In this document: positions 37,696 through 50,300 of the stretch, in pieces
How positions within the stretch are numbered: the stretch's first letter is position 1
Layout: each line of letters begins with the position of its first letter
Origin: Hypsibius dujardini
Taxonomy: Eukaryota > Tardigrada > Eutardigrada > Parachela > Hypsibiidae
Direction of reading: 5' to 3'
Length of the DNA stretch: 64,000 nt
Assembly: GCA_001579985.1 (NCBI GenBank)
Contig: LRSR01002576.1
Coordinates: 1-64,000 of the forward strand
Translations under genes and position numbers: made by a program
The notes under the pieces: generated by a model
Told to the model about the DNA's origin: nothing
Database searches by the model: none
The model's input: only the letters and a program-made list of their open reading frames with translations

Positions 37696-39074
37696 TACAG
37701 ACAAATAGACAGGCAAAGAGATAAACAGACAAACAGAAGGACTCCCAACTTAATTTTGTCACAAGAAATGAAATGGAATTTTAGCGCACCTTCAACTGGA
37801 CATCGTTGACGGCGCCCTTTACGGCCAATATATTGGGCGAAACAACAGGCTGGGTAATGGAGCATTCACGGGGGAGTAAGCCGTCAGTAAAGTCGCGAAA
37901 ATGATCGCGCCACGCCCCGTAGTTCCACCGGTCGCCGATCAGGTGGATACGTCGGGGGTCCACGCTCTCCTGGGCGAGGAAGAATGAACCGATGACGAGG
38001 TTGACAGCGTTGGCGAGGCCACGGGTCTGGCAGTCCTCGCAGTCGGCCGGACGGATGTTGATGTCAGTAGTGATGGAGGCCTGCAGGGAGGGGCAGTTCT
38101 GCCAGTAGGCTGACTGGAAGTCGCGAACCTAAAACAATACAATGGACAATAATTAGCCCACCAAAAACCTTTATGCAATACCATGATAGCACATGAAGCT
38201 TCATAGTACGACCTACATATATACTGCCGTACTGGTTCACAAGAGGCAAGTATTTCCCACTCTTCAATCAGAAATTACGGTCCATTTTTGGAGAATCCGG
38301 TGGATTTCAAGGAAATAGCTATTAATAGGAGATACTCAGATACCAAAGTTTAAATAATATATATTACGTAATATATATTTCCCATTATAAATAGCTATCT
38401 CCGATGATTAGCTATTAGTAGCTATAAAGATACCGATAATCAAAAACCAATGACCAAAAGTTTAAACAAAATCAAGATAGATTATTATATAAAACAATTT
38501 TTACTTAACCTGTTTTGAAGTTCCGATATTGCCTTTTCATAGAATTATAAACGTTTCGTCTTCTTTGGCACGGAGAGATCCTTTGAAATGGAGTAAAGTT
38601 AGGATTTTAGACGAGTCATTCGCAGACATTTGTCCTTCTTGTCATTGCCGGGGGTCTCTGACTCAATTTGAACAATACGGCAGTATCTACTCGCATGTCG
38701 CTCATTACATCAGTTCCGTTGAAGCGTTTCTGCCAGACGGTGTCAAATTCGGCCGGCTTTTCCTGCTTAAAGGAACCATCCGACGAGAAGGAGGAGGAGG
38801 ACGTGCTTCGAAAGAGCACCGCTGCGCAAGTGAAGGGTCCTCTGTAGGTCAATTCCTCCAGGAGACTCGCGATGGTCAATGTCAGTCCGCCGCTTCCCGA
38901 GTACGGCTTCACCCAGTGGTATGTACAGAATGCAATGAGCAGGACACCGAAGATTTTGGTACGTAGTCCGAGTGTCCGGGTGAGGTTGTCCAGGCGTCGA
39001 CGAAACCGGTATTCCACTCCCAGTTCCCCAAACTCGCGCCAGAGGAAGGCCCAAGGTGAACGCATCATCATCAT
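36066..39074 (-). CDS. GT23 family fucosyltransferase (FUT8-like), type II membrane protein
   Basis: Four exons: 39074-38691, 38128-37790, 37535-37052, 36304-36066. They sum to 1446 bases, or 481 residues. The start is the first ATG of a run of four (MMMMRSPW). A short cytoplasmic stretch is followed by one membrane anchor (IFGVLLIAFCTYHWV, about residues 37-51), as in Golgi type II glycosyltransferases. The catalytic domain carries HIRRGDK at 325-331, the GDP-fucose-binding motif corresponding to HVRRTDK of FUT8, and a C-terminal EYVVCTYSSNVCRLV, corresponding to the VCTFSSQVCR motif. The predicted reaction is transfer of fucose from GDP-fucose to N-glycans in the Golgi. The protein is shorter than vertebrate FUT8 (575 aa): the C-terminal SH3 domain is absent, so acceptor specificity may differ. 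Exon 1 to 2 is joined by phase only, so a missed exon is possible. Confidence 0.82.
36656..36813. mobile_element. 158-bp TA-flanked MITE in FUT8-like intron
   Basis: Inverted termini of 25 bp with two mismatches: CTGTACTGTCGCGATTCTAA at 36656, reverse complement ending at 36813. Both are flanked by TA (36654-36655 and 36814-36815). The interior contains a run of ten C and a palindromic CRE-type TGACGTCA at 36718-36725. It lies in the intron between FUT8-like exons 3 and 4. Confidence 0.78.
37607..37735 (-). repeat. CAGA tract in FUT8-like intron
   Basis: About 130 bp of CAGA units with a near-pure core at 37650-37695. On the gene's own strand it reads TCTG. Confidence 0.9.
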
Positions 39075-40512
39075 CGGGACTCCCGGGATGTCCAAGGGAA
39101 CCCTACCGAGAAAGATGCAAACAATTAATCACAGAAAAGAGTATTTACTCAATTATTACTAGTACTATTAGTACTACTAGTATTATTACTGATGTTATAT
39201 ATGATTATTTTGATTATTATTATTATTGTAGTAGTATTACTAGTATTACGCGTAAGGAGCATTACTCATTATTGTCAGTACCACCACAATATATTTGTTG
39301 GGATTCCATCATACTGTATATATCGTGGTACCGCCCCCCACCCTTTGAGCACCCGGGTCTTCGTGCCTGAATTGATTGGCTGATTGATGAAAGCGTGATG
39401 GCTCATCAATAATTTTTTACATTACAGTAGTAACTAGTAAATTACGATGCTTCGTACAACGAGTAATTCCCCATGCAACTTAAAAAGATTAGATTTCCTG
39501 TTTGAAGTGACAATTGAAAAAGTCTATTCGTATGAAGCAAAGGCCCTGCCAATTAAATGACTGATGACGCAACATGCAACATAATTGACAATCAACCGAT
39601 CAATCACCCGAGTGAACAGTAAACCTTGCGGCCATTTTGCCCACGCCCTGCGGGTCGGACCCATTGTGTCGAGACTTGCACTTTTCTTAAATAAATGTTT
39701 CTATCGATTATTAAAAAAATGCCTTGTAATGGGATGACTTTGTAGGCCAACCAAGAATCTTTGCCGAGCTAATGAGAATGTGCCTCTCACCAATGCGATT
39801 GCTTACTTTAAATTAGCGGACGATTAAAAGGCGTCGCATCACGTACAAAATAGTAATGATCATTCTCTATTTTCAAATAAAGAGAAAATCCTGGCTGGAG
39901 ACGAATTTTAAGAACAACGGTTTGCGATTCTGTCAAATTGGATTGTTTGTTACTTTGTAGTGCAGACAAACACTTCCGGTGCGCTCGAATGCGTATCTCT
40001 GGCCTCTCGGGTGACAGGTGCGCACTGCACATCCCTGCTGATGCAATTAATGCAATGTACAGACAATTCTCCATGAAATTTCTTGCTGTAACATCCGAAA
40101 TTCCGTTCTCGATTTTCATCACCCACCCGCGCTCGCAGTTTGCTATCTCAATATTGGTCAATATCAGAGATTACTGTTTGCGAGCGACGTAAAAGCTCCC
40201 TGGAAAATTTGTGATAATTTGCGTGCGACTTGAGCACAAGACAATTCCACCTTGAAGAGGTCCCTGCCACGTTTTCCGCTTACTGTTATTCCGTGGTGCT
40301 TTGTGACACGGGACTGTGCTATCTTAAAAATCGCAGCGTTTACTTTCGGAGCAAGAAAGAAGCTTCCTGGGTAAGTTTTGAGAAAATTGATCGCGACCTC
40401 GGAAGAGGTAAAAATTCCTCTTCCAAGATGTTGTGTCCTGTTTTCTCGCGTTTCTTTTATCCGACGGCGGTTTTTGAAACGGCCATCTGTTTCGCCATAG
40501 ATCGGCGCCATT
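39075..40512. other. Divergent intergenic region (FUT8-like / VARS)
   Basis: A 1.44-kb gap between two head-to-head genes. It contains an ATT/ACT-rich stretch (39150-39250). The acceptor-like GGTAG just upstream of the FUT8-like ATG hints at a non-coding first exon further upstream. Confidence 0.45.
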
Positions 40513-42863
40513 ATGAACGGCGAAAGCGAGAAGAATGCGGATAGCGCGGCGGCGGGCGACGCTCAACCAGCTGCGGGAGCGGTAGTAAAGACAGCTAAAC
40601 AGTTGGCAAACGAGGCAAAAAAGCTGGAGAAGCTAGAGAAGTTCAACGCCAAGAAGGACAAGGTGCCCGTGCAAGCGGCCCCTGCCAAGGAAAAAGCTGC
40701 GGAAGACAAAACCAAAGTGAAGAAAGAAGAGAATGAGGATGATTTCAAGCTGGATCCGGAACATGAAGATGGTGAGCTCTCAAAAAAAGCATCTACCACG
40801 TCTGGTGTGGTGACGTCACTTTGGTTTTCATTCTGACAGTTTTCTTCAGGTACGAAGAAGAACACGGCGTATCGCTTTCCGCCGTCGTATCGGAGGGAGT
40901 ATGTGGAAGCACAGTGGTACGATTGGTGGGAGAAGGAGGGATTCTTTAAGCCGGAATACATGGAGAAATTACATCCGGAAGAGAAAGGTGGGCCTCCTTT
41001 GGTCCTGTTTCATTGGCTTCATCTTATCAAAAGATGAATTTTCCATCTGGGGGTGCAGTTTGCGAGGACTATTTGACAGTTTGGACGAAATTTCAATATG
41101 CATATAAATCGCAGTTTACTACTGATGTTAGTTTCATTAAACTTGTTACTCCTGCGTCCGTTGATTGATTGGTTGATTTTGCACTGATTTTTCTGTTTGA
41201 TAGTGATTGACTAAATTTTGCTCGAATTTGCTTGAGATTGTGCTGTCACATGCGGTCCCGATTGCTCAGTTGTGCAATATAGTCATGAATCATTTTGTTG
41301 TGTTAATGGTTCAGTTATCCTGTCATTTAAGCGAGAAAAGTTGTAATTTTGCGTTGCAATGTTGCAGAAAAGTTTGTCATCGTGATTCCGCCGCCGAACG
41401 TGACCGGCACACTCCATCTGGGCCATGCGCTGACCAATTCCGTCGAAGACACCCTCACCCGGTATGCCGTTTTTCGCGGCTTGCTTCTTGCAAAACGATT
41501 GTTTCCCCTCGATCCATTCTTGCACTTATCTCTCTGCTTATGGGCAGGTGGCATCGCATGTGCGGAAAGCCGACTCTCTGGGTTCCTGGATGCGATCACG
41601 CCGGCATCGCCACGCAAGTGGTGGTGGAGAAACGTCTCGCGAAAGAACGGCCTGGCTTCACCCGACATGATCTCGGTCGGGAAAAGTTCATGGAGGTTCG
41701 TCAGCAGCTTTTTACACTTGATAGACGAAGTTAAAGCCACTGAAAAGGCACCAGCAAAATTGATGGTGCAAATTTGAGCCAGTTAATGCCGATTGTTGTC
41801 TTACAGTTGATTGATGGGTTGGTTGAAGTGGCGCATTTGGCTTTACTCTCTTGTGTTTTTGTTTAGGAAATTTGGAAGTGGAAGAACAAGAACGGCGACT
41901 TTATCTACAACCAGATTCGGCGTCTCGGCTCAAGCGTCGACTGGTCGCGCGTCCGTTTTACTATGGAGCCGGTCATGTCGAAAGCGGTGACAGAAGCGTT
42001 TGTGCGGTTGCACGCCGACGGAACCATCTACCGCAGCAAACGCTTGATCAACTGGTCCTGCACGCTGAAATCCTGCATCTCCGACATTGAAGTGGAAAAG
42101 AAGGAGTTGACAGGGAGGACCTTCCTCAGTGTGCCCGGATATGCCAACAAGGTATGGGAATGCCGTTTGTCGCATTGTCCGAGTTCCTCTTTTTGAATGC
42201 TCGGTTTTTCAGATTGAGTTCGGAGTCCTCACTAGTTTTGCCTACCCGATTGAGAACTCTACGGAGGAGATTGTGGTAGCGACTACTCGTGTTGAGACCA
42301 TGCTCGGAGATACAGGTACCAAACTACGTCCGTCTGTTGACTTGATTGCTTGCCTCAATGCGTGTTTGTTTGCATGTATGTCTAGTTTACTGTCTGGTAG
42401 CCAATCTGCCTTGTTGTTGATCTGTCTGCCTACTTGCACGGGAGTCTTGTCACCATTGGCTGTCTGTGCCTGATCCTCTCCTCTTTTAGGAATTGCTGTC
42501 CATCCGGACGACGAACGCTACAAGGGCTTGATTGTAAGTCATTGTTATCTAGGGTCTTTTCAGTCAGTACTGGCACGTTACGAAAACGTCGTTATAGGGA
42601 AAATTTGCGGTGCACCCATTTCTGGACAGGCGGCTGCCGATCGTAGCAGACAAGGAAGTTGACAAAACGTTCGGGACGGGCGCGGTGAAGATCACACCGG
42701 CTCACGATCACAACGATTACGCCATCGGACAGCGGCACAATCTGGATGTCATCACGATACTTAAGGAGGACGGCACGCTGCGGGAGAACTGCGGAGCCAC
42801 CTACTCCGGCATGAAACGCTTTGATGTAGGCAAGCAGGCAGGCAGGCAGGCAGGCAGGCAGCG

Positions 42864-42902
<39 letters not shown>

Positions 42903-45900
42903 ACAGGCAGGCAGGCAGACAGGCAGGCAGGCAGACAGGCAGGCAGGCAGGTAGACAGACAGACGGACTGAGGTAGGCAATAATTTTGTCATGGTTTTAA
43001 AGGCTCGCAAAGTTATTACGGACGCTTTGAGAGAAAAGCAGCTCTTCCGCGGCACCGTTGCCAATCCGATGGTGGTGCCGATGTGCAGTCGCAGCAAAGA
43101 CGTCGTGGAACCTCTCCTTATGGCACAGTGGTTCGTCGACTGCAAGTACGGGCTTACTGATTATCATGGTTTGGTCTCCTCTTGTACTTTTTATATTGTC
43201 CTCTATTGATGCTTTGTTTGTTCCTTGTTAAGGGATATGGCCGCGCAGGCACTGGACGCAGTGGAGTCAAAACGTCTCCGGCTCATTCCGGACGTCCACA
43301 ACAAGACGTGGAATCATTGGCTAGTCAACATTCATGATTGGTGCATCTCCCGGCAGCTGTGGTGGGGCCATCGCATTCCCGCCTACCTGGTCAGCTTCAA
43401 AGATAAACCGCCGGCGGACAACACCGACCACGAAATCTGGGTGCGTCTTGAAAGTTTTTACTGGAGAACTCATTGAGCTCATTGATTGCTTGATTTCGTT
43501 TAAATTTTGATTATATTTTTTTCAAATATTATTTCTTTCAATTTAATGACTAAGTCATTTTTTTCTCGTTTGGCACGTAACTCTTCAGCAAAATAACCAT
43601 TCCAAAATCCCAACTAAATAAGTATTAATGTAGTTGAAATTTCTTCAAGGTCCTAATCAAAATTTGTCAATCTAGTTAAAATGGCAATCTCACTTGGACA
43701 CTATTTTAAAATATAACTCCCAAGACATTCAAATGCTAATCTTAAAGTTATATAAAAATGCCACAAGTCTGCAATTCGGTGAGTTTTTCCATTGTGCTCC
43801 CTTTTAGATAAGTGGAAGAACCGTTGAGGAAGTGAAAGAGGCTGCTAGCAAACGATTTGGCGTTCCGCTCGGCGAAATCTCCTTGCTGGTGGAGAAGGAG
43901 GCCAAAACGGCGACTGCCATCGGCCTCTTTCAGGACGAGGACGTCTTGGACACGTGGTTCAGTTCGGCGCTCTTTCCCTTTTCTGTGTTTGCCTGGCCGG
44001 ATGAGAGCTCCGACTTGGAAAAGTACTATCCCACTTCGCTGCTGGAAACCGGGGCGGACATAATCTTCTTCTGGGTGGCGAGAATGGTCATGATGGGACT
44101 CAAGCTCACCGGCAAACTTCCCTTCGCGTGAGTTGACACAATAATTAACAATTACTTGGAAATATTGAGATTAAAATACAATAATTTGTACAAGAATAAT
44201 TCTTCATTAAAGCTTAGTAGCTATGGAATAATTAAATTGAAACTATTGTTATTAAATTATTTATTTGTCTCTGGTTAAGTTATGTATTTTTGTGTTTGTA
44301 TGCTTTTTAGGGAGGTGTATCTGCATTCGATTGTCCGCGACAGAGACGGCCGAAAGATGAGCAAATCGCTGGGCAATGTGATCGATCCGGTGGATGTAAT
44401 TGAGGGCATTTCACTGGAAGCGCTTCATCAACAGCTTCTGACCGGCAATTTGGACGCCACCGAAGTCGAAAAAGCAACGTAATCATCTTTTATTTGCCGT
44501 GTACTATATGCGCTTATTCTACAAATGTGTCTGCTTGTTTCCTCCTTTAGGAAGGGCCAAAAGGAGTTCTTCCCCGACGGTATTCCGGAATGCGGCACGG
44601 ACGCGCTGCGTTTCGGCCTGTGTGCATGCTTGAAACAGGGTACGCTCGTCTTAAGTGGGGTCTGTCTGTTTGCATGCTCTCTGGTCTGGCTCGTTGTCTA
44701 TCTGTCTTCCGCTTCTATCGATGTTGATCTGACCATTTCTCTCTCATTCTCGTTCAGTGGGCGACATTAACCTGGACATTAACGTCCTCCAAGGCTACCG
44801 TTTCTTCTGCAACAAACTGTGGAACGCCCTCCGTTTTGCCATGCTCCATTCGCTCGGTTCTGATTTCAAGCCATTGGCCCGGTTCTCCGCCGCGGAGCTC
44901 TCCCTCAGTCCGGTGGACCAGTGGATTCTGAGTCGGGCAGCTAGTGCTGTCAAGGACAGCGACGACAGTTTCAGGCATGCATACTATTATCTTTTCTTGA
45001 AAGACATGCGGATGTTCAATTGTGGCTTTGCCTGCCTGCTTTCAGGGAGTATGATCTGGCGAGGATGACTCGAGCCTGTTACAGCTTCTGGCTGTACGAT
45101 CTCTGTGACATCTATCTGGAGTGCTGTAAGGCCGTTTTTACCGGGGATGATGAGAATGCGAAAGAGGCAGCTAAGTACGTCTCCAGTTATGCGACTTATC
45201 AATCTGCCTGACTATCTGGTTGCATTGTGCCTGCTCGGTGCGATTGGCTGACCTGTCTGTCTATTTGTCTGTCTGACTATTTGTCTGTTTGCCTATCTGT
45301 TTGACTGTCTGTCTTACATGTTTGACTGGTGGATCGATCTGTTCATCAGACATTGTTTGGATGGATATTGTTTAACTTTTTGCGTGTTTCAGACAAACAC
45401 TTTACACTGCCCTGGACATTGGTTTGCGTCTCATCTCACCCGTCATGCCTTTCATCTCAGAGGAGCTCTTCCAACGCCTCCCGCGACGAAATCCCTCCAG
45501 CGACCCGCCCAGCATCTGCGTCACTCAATACCCGCTGCCGGCTACTTACCAGCCCTGGATCAACCAGGACTTGGAGGGCCGGATTGAGCTCATGATGAAG
45601 ATTGTCAACGGCGTGCGGTCACTACGAGCGGATTACAACTTCAAAAAGAGCGAGAAGGTTCCGCTGACCTTATCCTGCAGGGGAGAGGATGTGCTGGCCT
45701 CTTTGAAACCCCTCGAGGTACTTGACGAGGAAAAGCAGACAGACCTTTGACAACACCTATTCGAGAGACTGGCACAGACAGACAGACAGACAGGCAGACA
45801 GGCAGACAGGCAGACAGGCAGACAGGCAGGCAGGCAGACATTTAATTAGTTGGGCAGGCTGACAGTGATGTTGTTTTCTCTTGAAGGTGTACATCCGGAC

Positions 45901-46228
45901 GTTGACCAACTCAAGTGAAGTGGGCGTGGTCCTAGAAAGCGCCGCTGTTTCCTCAAGTGCCGGCGGTTCAGCTGTCCTTCCAATCGGTGACAAGTGTACC
46001 ATCATCCTCTCGCTGAAGAACATTGACGCGACGAAGGAGTTGGAACGGCTGACGGACAAACTGGAGAAGCTGACGTTGGTGGTCGAGAAACTGCGGAAGG
46101 GGATGGCCTCCTACTCGGAAAAGGTGCCGGAGGAGGTGCGGCTGAGGGACGCGGAGAAGCTTCAGCAGCAGCTGGTGGAGAAGAGCAAGATTGAGGAGGT
46201 GATGGCCACCTTGAGCAAGCTGCTTTAG
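40513..46228 (+). CDS. VARS1: Cytosolic valyl-tRNA synthetase
   Basis: Seventeen exons: 40513-40771, 40850-40987, 41368-41461, 41548-41695, 41867-42151, 42213-42315, 42490-42533, 42598-42825, 43003-43145, 43233-43440, 43808-44127, 44311-44478, 44551-44639, 44758-44974, 45046-45174, 45393-45717, 45887-46228. They sum to 3240 bases, or 1079 residues. The enzyme charges tRNA-Val. The N-terminus (1-90) is Lys/Ala-rich, with none of the GST-like domain of vertebrate VARS1. The class I signatures are HLGH (149-152, in [13 protein letters not shown]) and KMSKS (672-676). CP1 editing-domain motifs ([24 protein letters not shown]) and the tRNA-contacting helix-rich domain follow. The end is a basic coiled coil (about 1010-1079) typical of ValRS. 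One intron uses a GC donor (44975). No active-site residue appears missing. Confidence 0.96.
42830..42965. repeat. GGCA tetranucleotide tract filling a VARS intron
   Basis: Nearly pure GGCA units begin about 4 bp after the exon-8 donor and make up most of the 177-bp intron, with AGACAGGC variants at the 3' end. Confidence 0.92.
45770..45840 (-). repeat. CAGA/CAGG tract in the last VARS intron
   Basis: Alternating CAGA and CAGG units, about 70 bp, in the 169-bp final intron. Confidence 0.9.
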
Positions 46229-46371
46229 ATTTTTACCTCGCTCTTTAACTTTATTGTTCGGTGCAGTTGTTTTCTAAGGTGTTTTTGTAGTAATTTAAGG
46301 CCCTGCGAACCTTTTCATCACTTATATACTTACTAGTTTGTCGTCTTAGTCATTAGTGCTGCTTCAGCTAG

Positions 46372-46377
46372 AATAAA
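46372..46377 (+). promoter_or_regulatory. Candidate VARS polyadenylation signal
   Basis: AATAAA about 145 bp after the VARS stop codon. Confidence 0.5.
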
Positions 46378-46474
46378 TTCAATTAAAAAAGGCTGGCGAG
46401 CTGGGGAAAACATAACTGGAAGTACTGTACGCAGACTTACTTGTTAGATTGATGGACGAACAGGTATTCAAAGA

Positions 46475-46685
46475 TGACAGATAGGCAGAGAGACAGACAA
46501 AGAAAGACAGTCAGACAGGCAGGCAGGACAGACTGGCAGACAGACAGAGACAGAAAAGTGGGACAGACTAGGAGACAGACAGACAATGAAAAACTGAGAC
46601 GGATGGGCCTAGAGGCAGACCGATACAGAGCTTGCAACAGACAGACTAACAGACGAGACGACCAGCACGACTATCAGGTAGACAG
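46475..46685 (-). repeat. Degenerate CAGA tract downstream of VARS
   Basis: About 200 bp of interrupted CAGA units between the VARS 3' end and netrin. The rest of 46229-47322 shows no gene. Confidence 0.75.
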
Positions 46686-47095
46686 GATGAGCTCACAAAC
46701 AGGACAAGAACGGATAGGAACAAAAATTCCTGTTGAAGGAGGATTTACGTCTAACAGGAAAGGCAAACAACAGTAGTCGTACTGGTGTAGACGGTACCAC
46801 CCAAAACGCTTCTGTTCTCCTCCGATCCAGATCGACCAACCAACCCGGCGACCGCAAAGAGGGTGTGGCGAGAACGCCCCCAAATTTGATTCTTTTCAAC
46901 GAGTCACCGCAATTCTAACCACCACATCGACAAATCTCTTGGATGGGGTGGAAGGATTCTACCCGGCCCCCAACTCCCCACTTGCATTTGCTCTTTCATT
47001 TCATTTCACGCACTTTATTTTTGCCATTTCACCACAGACACTACAGTACTGGCCATTAGGCGATCCGATCCGCAGGAACTCCCTCCCAACTGCAG

Positions 47096-47123
47096 AGTGA
47101 GAGAGAGAGAGAGAGAGAGTGAG
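47096..47123. repeat. GA dinucleotide microsatellite
   Basis: A run of GAGA about 200 bp upstream of the netrin start codon. It may lie in the promoter or 5' UTR, where GA tracts can affect chromatin. Confidence 0.8.
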
Positions 47124-47322
47124 AGAGACACGTAAAATCTCCTGCCGGAATTGGCCGATTGAATTACCCGTTTTCACACTTTTAACCATGACCCAGACGA
47201 CCGTCGTCCGTGCTGCAATAATAATCCCTGCTTTGTATTGTTGGTGAAACAGACTGGTCAATCAGTCGGTGTGTGAAAGTGTGATCGTGCCATTTTCCTA
47301 GCCGCACACACTTTTAAACGCG

Positions 47323-50300
47323 ATGTCTGCCAACAAGAGCCGCACTTCAATGAGGAGCAATTTCCGGTTTGGATCGCTGATTGTCCGATTACAGCTTGTA
47401 ACGTTCAGTCTAATTATCCTCCTCAATTGTCTTCACTTATCGTCGCCTCGCGGTCAAGTCCACGCCTCACTCATATCAAGTGGAATAGTCAACAATATCC
47501 TCACTAGCGGCGGTCCTTCTTCAAATTCTGATTCCTTTCTGAGCAAACTCTTTGTTGCCCCTTCTTCCGTGCTCAGCAGGTAAGATAGGGTAGGATACTC
47601 CCAATTATTCGCATACATTTCTTTTTTGCGAAAGGTGAACAAATTCTATTTTTAATTTCAATCGATCTACTTTTAATTTAATTTAACTTACATTTTTATT
47701 GACGTTATAATTTTAGTGTTTAATTTGAGTCGAACACTCTAATGAAATACCGAGTGGAGTTTGTTATTTTAATGGCATTGTATTTCGCCTCAAATTAAAC
47801 TAAAATTCTAATTTCAGTAAAAAATGTCAGTAGAGTAAAGTTAAAACTAAACATAATCGAGTAGGCATTCCCAGGAGTCATCATCGAGTGTTGCGAGGCT
47901 GACCGGAAGTGCTCGAAATGCGTTTACAGTATTCAAGACATGCATCACATGCACGCCTGGTTTTCTATGAAATTACTTGAGTTATTACTTTTCGATATAA
48001 TGTAAATGGTATACAGTAATTAAAATTTCCTTTTTAAATCGCAAAACGAAATTCTCAATATCCATCCAGTAATTTTATTGAAATACGATTTTTCTATTCA
48101 ATTTGTCGGAATAATAAACGTTGAATATATGCTGCAAAATGAAAAATACAACAAAAATCTATTTTTTTGCAAGCTCCAAATCTCCCGCGCAAAATGCCCC
48201 CACCCCCGCCAGTGACCCCTGCTATGATTCGTTCGGCAAACCCCGACGTTGCATCACTGATTTCGTCAACGCCGCCTTCGGGAAGGAAGTGCAGGCAAGC
48301 TCGACCTGCGGCACCCCGCCCACCCGCTACTGCCAGACCACCTACGATTCGGAGAGCCAACCCATTCGTAATTGCTTCGTCTGCGATGATAACCACCCCA
48401 AAAGGTATTAAATCAATCTAATTCATCTAATTAGATCTTGATGAAAACTAATTCCTTTTCCTATATGTGCTATATGTATTTTTTCGTTTTGTTACAAAAA
48501 AACTAAACCACATGAATTCGCCCCTAATTAGGCAGCCTTATTGTTTTAAACTTTTCTTACAAATAAAAAAATAAACACAACAAATTATAATTCCCGTTTA
48601 GCTTGTAGACTTCTCATCTTGTTCTCTAAACCCCTAGAAAATTAAAATAAGAAAACCTTGAATTTATATTTCTGATTTTGTTTTTCAAAGACTTTTCTTG
48701 CAAATAAATATATACAGAAAACTATTATATCTGGCTTGGAAGGTTCTTATATTGCTCTTTAAATCCCTAGTAAAATAAAATAGGAAATATGACTTTTTAT
48801 TTCTTATTTACCTTTTTTGACAACTTGTCAAACAAATAAAAGAATAAATACAAAAATTATAATGTCCGTCTAGCGTGTAAACTTGTAGATTTTTCTTTAA
48901 ATCCCTAGGAAAACTAAAAAAATTTTGGTCTATTATTTCTTATTTTTTGTTTACTAACTAACGTTAGATTTGCCCACGCCCAGGTCCCATCCAGTGCAGT
49001 ACCTAACTGATCTGAACAACCCCAACAACGTGACCTGCTGGCAGTCCGAACCCTTCATCGAGGAAAAGAATGTGACCCTAACCTTGTCGCTGGGCAAGCG
49101 CTACGAGTTGACCTATGTCAGTCTGCAGTTTTGTTCCACAAGGCCGGACTCGATGAGCGTGTACAAGTCCTCGGACTACGGCAGGACTTGGACGCCGTTT
49201 CAGTATTATTCCAGCAACTGTAAGGCGGTCTACGGCAAGTCCAGTCGAGTGGCCATTTCCAAGGCCAATGAGCAGGAGGCCCTTTGTACCGACGCACATT
49301 TGATGTCGAATAATTTGGGATTTTCCGGGCTGAGGAATTCTGGTGGGAGTGGACGGGTTGCCTTCAGCACGCTTGAAGGTAAACAATTCGACAAATCATA
49401 CAAATTAAATTGGCGTTAGTTGAGAAGGCTTTTTAAAAGATATTTTAACTGTACAAATTACAGGAAAATTTTTTTTGTTGGGGATAAAAAATAGTTTGAC
49501 AATATTATTATGAACTACTGGGCGAAATTGCTAGTCGTTGCGAAATGTCACGTTGCTCTGGATTCAATTTTAATCAAGAACTCTCGCCTGGAATCACAGC
49601 ACATTTTCTACAGCCATTTTAGTTGAACTATTAATCGGGAGCATACAACGGCACAAGTATCTTCCTCAAAAGCTAGTAAGCGACTTGTACGGATAAATAC
49701 ATGTACTGTACAGTCATGTGGTCAATGAGAAATATTAACAATTACCTAACTACAGTTCATATACAGATTAATTGCATTTCGAGTGAGAGACACTGGGGCA
49801 GAATTTTGCTTATAATTTCCATTACAATTCTTTCTAATAAGTCTGAATTTTTAAATATTTTTTTTAACTTATAAATTGTTAGGAAGAATTGCAAGTTGTA
49901 AGCAAAATTTTGCCCCAGTGTCTCTCATTCAAAATACAATTAAGCTTTACAGGTGTAGAAAATGACCTTTGAATTTTTAAATATTTGTTTTAAATTATGA
50001 GGTAATTTCCTAACTTGTAAATGTGTAAACGGCACTCATACGTAAACTGCATAAAATAATACTTGATAACTTGGCCAAAATATGTTCTTTCTATTGCCAA
50101 TTTGTAGGTTTTGGTTGTAACAGCAGTAGCGTTGATTGTTTTCAAAAATGCCGAGGCCTTGGATTACTTAAACTAGTATATTATTATTATTATTATTATT
50201 ACTACTACTATTATTACTTTGTACTTTAATTATTATTAAAGTACGACTTTTGGGAAGATCTAAAGGGAATATGTATATCCGTACATCAACAGGACGTCCG

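Noticed and set aside
39150-39260. ATT/ACT-rich stretch considered as a replication or satellite element
   Set aside because: It is irregular and short, with no defined unit; simple AT-rich intergenic DNA suffices.
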